From Ulvibacter antarcticus (GTDB taxonomy: Bacteria; Bacteroidota; Bacteroidia; Flavobacteriales; Flavobacteriaceae), in assembly GCF_003688405.1 (NCBI RefSeq), contig NZ_REFC01000012.1, forward strand, positions 806,001 to 870,000: 64,000 nucleotides of DNA, in the 5' to 3' direction. Each line of letters begins with the position of its first letter. Within the stretch, counting starts at the first letter, position 1. Under the pieces are notes generated by a model. That model made no database searches, was not told the DNA's origin, and was given only the letters and a program-made list of their open reading frames with translations. Both the position numbers and the translations under genes were made by a program. Positions 61,935 to 64,000 of this stretch are shown here, one piece after another.

Positions 61935-62810
61935 TTAGAATTCATCCGTAAACACTCCAATTTTCTTTCGTAATTCGGGACTTACGCTTACTAATGGTAA
62001 TCGCACCGTGTCTCCACATAGCCCTAATTTACTAAAGACAGCCTTAATTCCAGCAGGATTTCCTTCAGCAAAAATATAATCAATCATAGGGGCAATTCTA
62101 TGGTGAATATTGTAAGCTTCATCTACTTTCCGATCCAATCCTAATCGAACCATATTCGAAAACTCCTTTGGAAAACCTTGTCCAATCACTGAAATCACCC
62201 CCATCCCTCCTGCCATAATCATAGGCAAAGTAATCATATCATCTCCAGAAATCACCAAGAAATTTCCGGGACAGGATGCTATCAATTTCATAGCTTGTAC
62301 AATGTCGCCCGCTGCTTCTTTCACAGCTACAATATTGTCAAAATCTTTCGCCAATCTCGACACCGTTTCCGGTAACATATTGGAAGCAGTTCTGCCCGGC
62401 ACATTATATAAAATGATGGGTTTAGGCGAGGCTTTGGAGAGCACCGCAAAATGCTGATAAATTCCTTCTTGAGTCGGTCTGTTATAATAAGGCGATACAG
62501 ACAAAATAGCAGTGAATGCTGTTAGGTCTCTGGATCGCATTTCTTCAGCTACAGTGGCTGTGTTGTTACCTCCAATACCTAAAACCAAAGGTATACGTCC
62601 ATTATTTGTCTTCACAACTGTATCAATTACAAGCTGTTTCTCTTCTTTTGAAAGCGTTGCACTTTCAGCCGTGGTACCTAACACTACTAGATAATCAATA
62701 CCATTTTCGATATTGAAATTCACCACCTTAGTAAGCGCTTCAACATCCACAGAAAAATCTTCCTTAAACGGCGTAATTAATGCGACTCCCGTTCCTATCA
62801 ATTCTTTCAT
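61935..62810 (-). CDS. dapA: 4-hydroxy-tetrahydrodipicolinate synthase
   Basis: 291 aa. Aldolase-type (TIM-barrel) enzyme condensing pyruvate with aspartate semialdehyde at the start of the lysine and diaminopimelate branch. Motifs are [31 protein letters not shown] with catalytic Tyr, [10 protein letters not shown], and [15 protein letters not shown] with the Schiff-base Lys. The start codon overlaps the stop of the upstream DUF6913 gene by 4 bp (ATGA). The pathway partner dapB is not in the window. Normal length. Confidence 0.97.
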   Translation of the reverse strand: MKELIGTGVALITPFKEDFSVDVEALTKVVNFNIENGIDYLVVLGTTAESATLSKEEKQLVIDTVVKTNNGRIPLVLGIGGNNTATVAEEMRSRDLTAFTAILSVSPYYNRPTQEGIYQHFAVLSKASPKPIILYNVPGRTASNMLPETVSRLAKDFDNIVAVKEAAGDIVQAMKLIASCPGNFLVISGDDMITLPMIMAGGMGVISVIGQGFPKEFSNMVRLGLDRKVDEAYNIHHRIAPMIDYIFAEGNPAGIKAVFSKLGLCGDTVRLPLVSVSPELRKKIGVFTDEF

Positions 62811-63325
62811 TTCAATTTGTTTAACACAGTTAAATACTTTTTTAATTCAGTTTTAAAAGCAGTAGTTTTATCAATATCTATTTCAATGATTAGATCAAAA
62901 AGTCGTTGATCTGCACCAGTTGCCCCTACCTTGAATTTTGCATGGCTTTCAGAAACCAAGAGATCCAAAAACTCATGACTCCCTTTATAATATCCAATCA
63001 ATATGTCGAACTCCCTTTCTAAAAACTCCTGGGCATTCTGATTAGAAATAACACCGCCCCAAGAAACATCTTTATTATTGAGCTGATTTTGTCGTAGTGA
63101 TGGAGCCTTTTTCTGAAATTCTACAAATGAAAAAACACGAACATCCTTTCTTTGTATTCCAAGAAAATCGGCAAAATCATAGAGATTCTCGAAATCCTGA
63201 AACTCCATCTCATTCACTAAAAACCCAAGCGTTTTAAGAGAAGAATTTACATTAGTCAAATCCCTCTTATGCAAATTCTTCTCAATCTGCTTCCGGATTG
63301 ATTTTCGTTTTAAATTCTTAAACAT
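62807..63325 (-). CDS. DUF6913 domain protein
   Basis: 172 aa, soluble, no signal peptide. It begins with a basic helix ([20 protein letters not shown]) and continues with alternating helices and strands; conserved-looking parts are [36 protein letters not shown] and [19 protein letters not shown]. Members, as far as I know, sit between ligA and dapA in flavobacteria, as here. Function unknown. It overlaps dapA by 4 bp. It is preceded by a TACTTTTG promoter element. Confidence 0.75.
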   Translation of the reverse strand: MFKNLKRKSIRKQIEKNLHKRDLTNVNSSLKTLGFLVNEMEFQDFENLYDFADFLGIQRKDVRVFSFVEFQKKAPSLRQNQLNNKDVSWGGVISNQNAQEFLEREFDILIGYYKGSHEFLDLLVSESHAKFKVGATGADQRLFDLIIEIDIDKTTAFKTELKKYLTVLNKLK

Positions 63326-63346
63326 TTACACTAACCTATATAGAAA

Positions 63347-63354
63347 CAAAAGTA
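63347..63354 (-). promoter_or_regulatory. -7 element of the DUF6913-dapA unit
   Basis: Plus-strand CAAAAGTA, minus-strand TACTTTTG, a full TAnnTTTG match, 22 bp before the DUF6913 start and 20 bp after the ligA stop. Confidence 0.55.
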
Positions 63355-63373
63355 CGATTTTAGGATATTTTAT

Positions 63374-64000
<627 letters not shown>

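Overview
The window looks like chromosomal core sequence from a marine-type member of the Flavobacteriaceae (Bacteroidota). It is AT-rich. Start regions lack Shine-Dalgarno sequences but often carry a TAnnTTTG -7 element. Type IX secretion (T9SS) is present: porD/DUF4835 and two proteins with C-terminal sorting domains. Many family-specific genes occur (DUF5686, DUF6503, DUF6913, WbqC, YtxJ, Bacteroidota-type RpoZ). I saw no rRNA, tRNA, CRISPR array, insertion sequence or prophage. Genus-level identity cannot be read from the sequence.

Layout. 0-2 kb: end of lepB, a second S26-family protein that has lost both catalytic residues, and a WbqC protein. 2-6.8 kb (minus): small membrane protein, mutL, two rhomboid proteases and an exonuclease/endonuclease/phosphatase-fold protein. 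7-8.2 kb (minus): TPR protein and ribH. 8.4-10.6 kb: recF, a lipoprotein and a DUF721 (DciA-like) gene, with five copies of a 55-67 bp dispersed repeat and four period-7 tandem arrays packed between and after them. 11-18 kb: envelope proteins, lipoproteins, a GNAT and an AlkD-like protein. 18-25.5 kb: glyA, fahA, a lipoprotein, ytxJ and clpB. 25.5-27.6 kb: a secreted thioredoxin-fold T9SS substrate, a TetR regulator and a thioesterase, linked by ATACC/GGTAT palindromes. 27.6-36 kb: csbD, histidine phosphatase, DUF6503, smpB, DUF5686 barrel, a 55-aa lmo0937-type membrane protein, DUF2207 and lemA. 36-46 kb: DUF1028, pcm, Gfo/Idh/MocA dehydrogenase, 3-hydroxyacyl-CoA dehydrogenase, a four-helix-bundle gene flanked by two tandem arrays, DUF1015, YggS, a DnaQ/GIY-YIG fusion, a K+ channel with a zinc ribbon, and miaA. 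46-51 kb (minus): two-component system, glycosyltransferase, YbbR and coaE. 51-55.7 kb: a giant T9SS-secreted protein with four exact 549-bp-period repeats. 56-64 kb (minus): fabI, the bamD-rpoZ-coaBC-porD-recN cluster, DUF6913-dapA and the 3' end of ligA.

Functionally the window combines housekeeping (DNA repair and replication: mutL, recF, DciA-like, recN, ligA; cofactors: ribH, coaE, coaBC; translation quality: smpB, miaA; lipid and cell wall: fabI, dapA) with envelope biogenesis (lepB, bamD, porD, YbbR, DUF5686) and a stress layer (clpB, ytxJ, csbD, lmo0937-type protein). The most unusual signals are not gene-family novelties. They are the 9.4-10.9 kb repeat cluster, the shared period of 7 in unrelated tandem arrays, a strongly over-represented octamer TTCCGAAG found in genes and spacers, the TetR palindromes, the catalytically dead signal-peptidase paralogue, and the 549-bp tandem duplication. 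I did not find a clear multi-gene defence or biosynthetic system.
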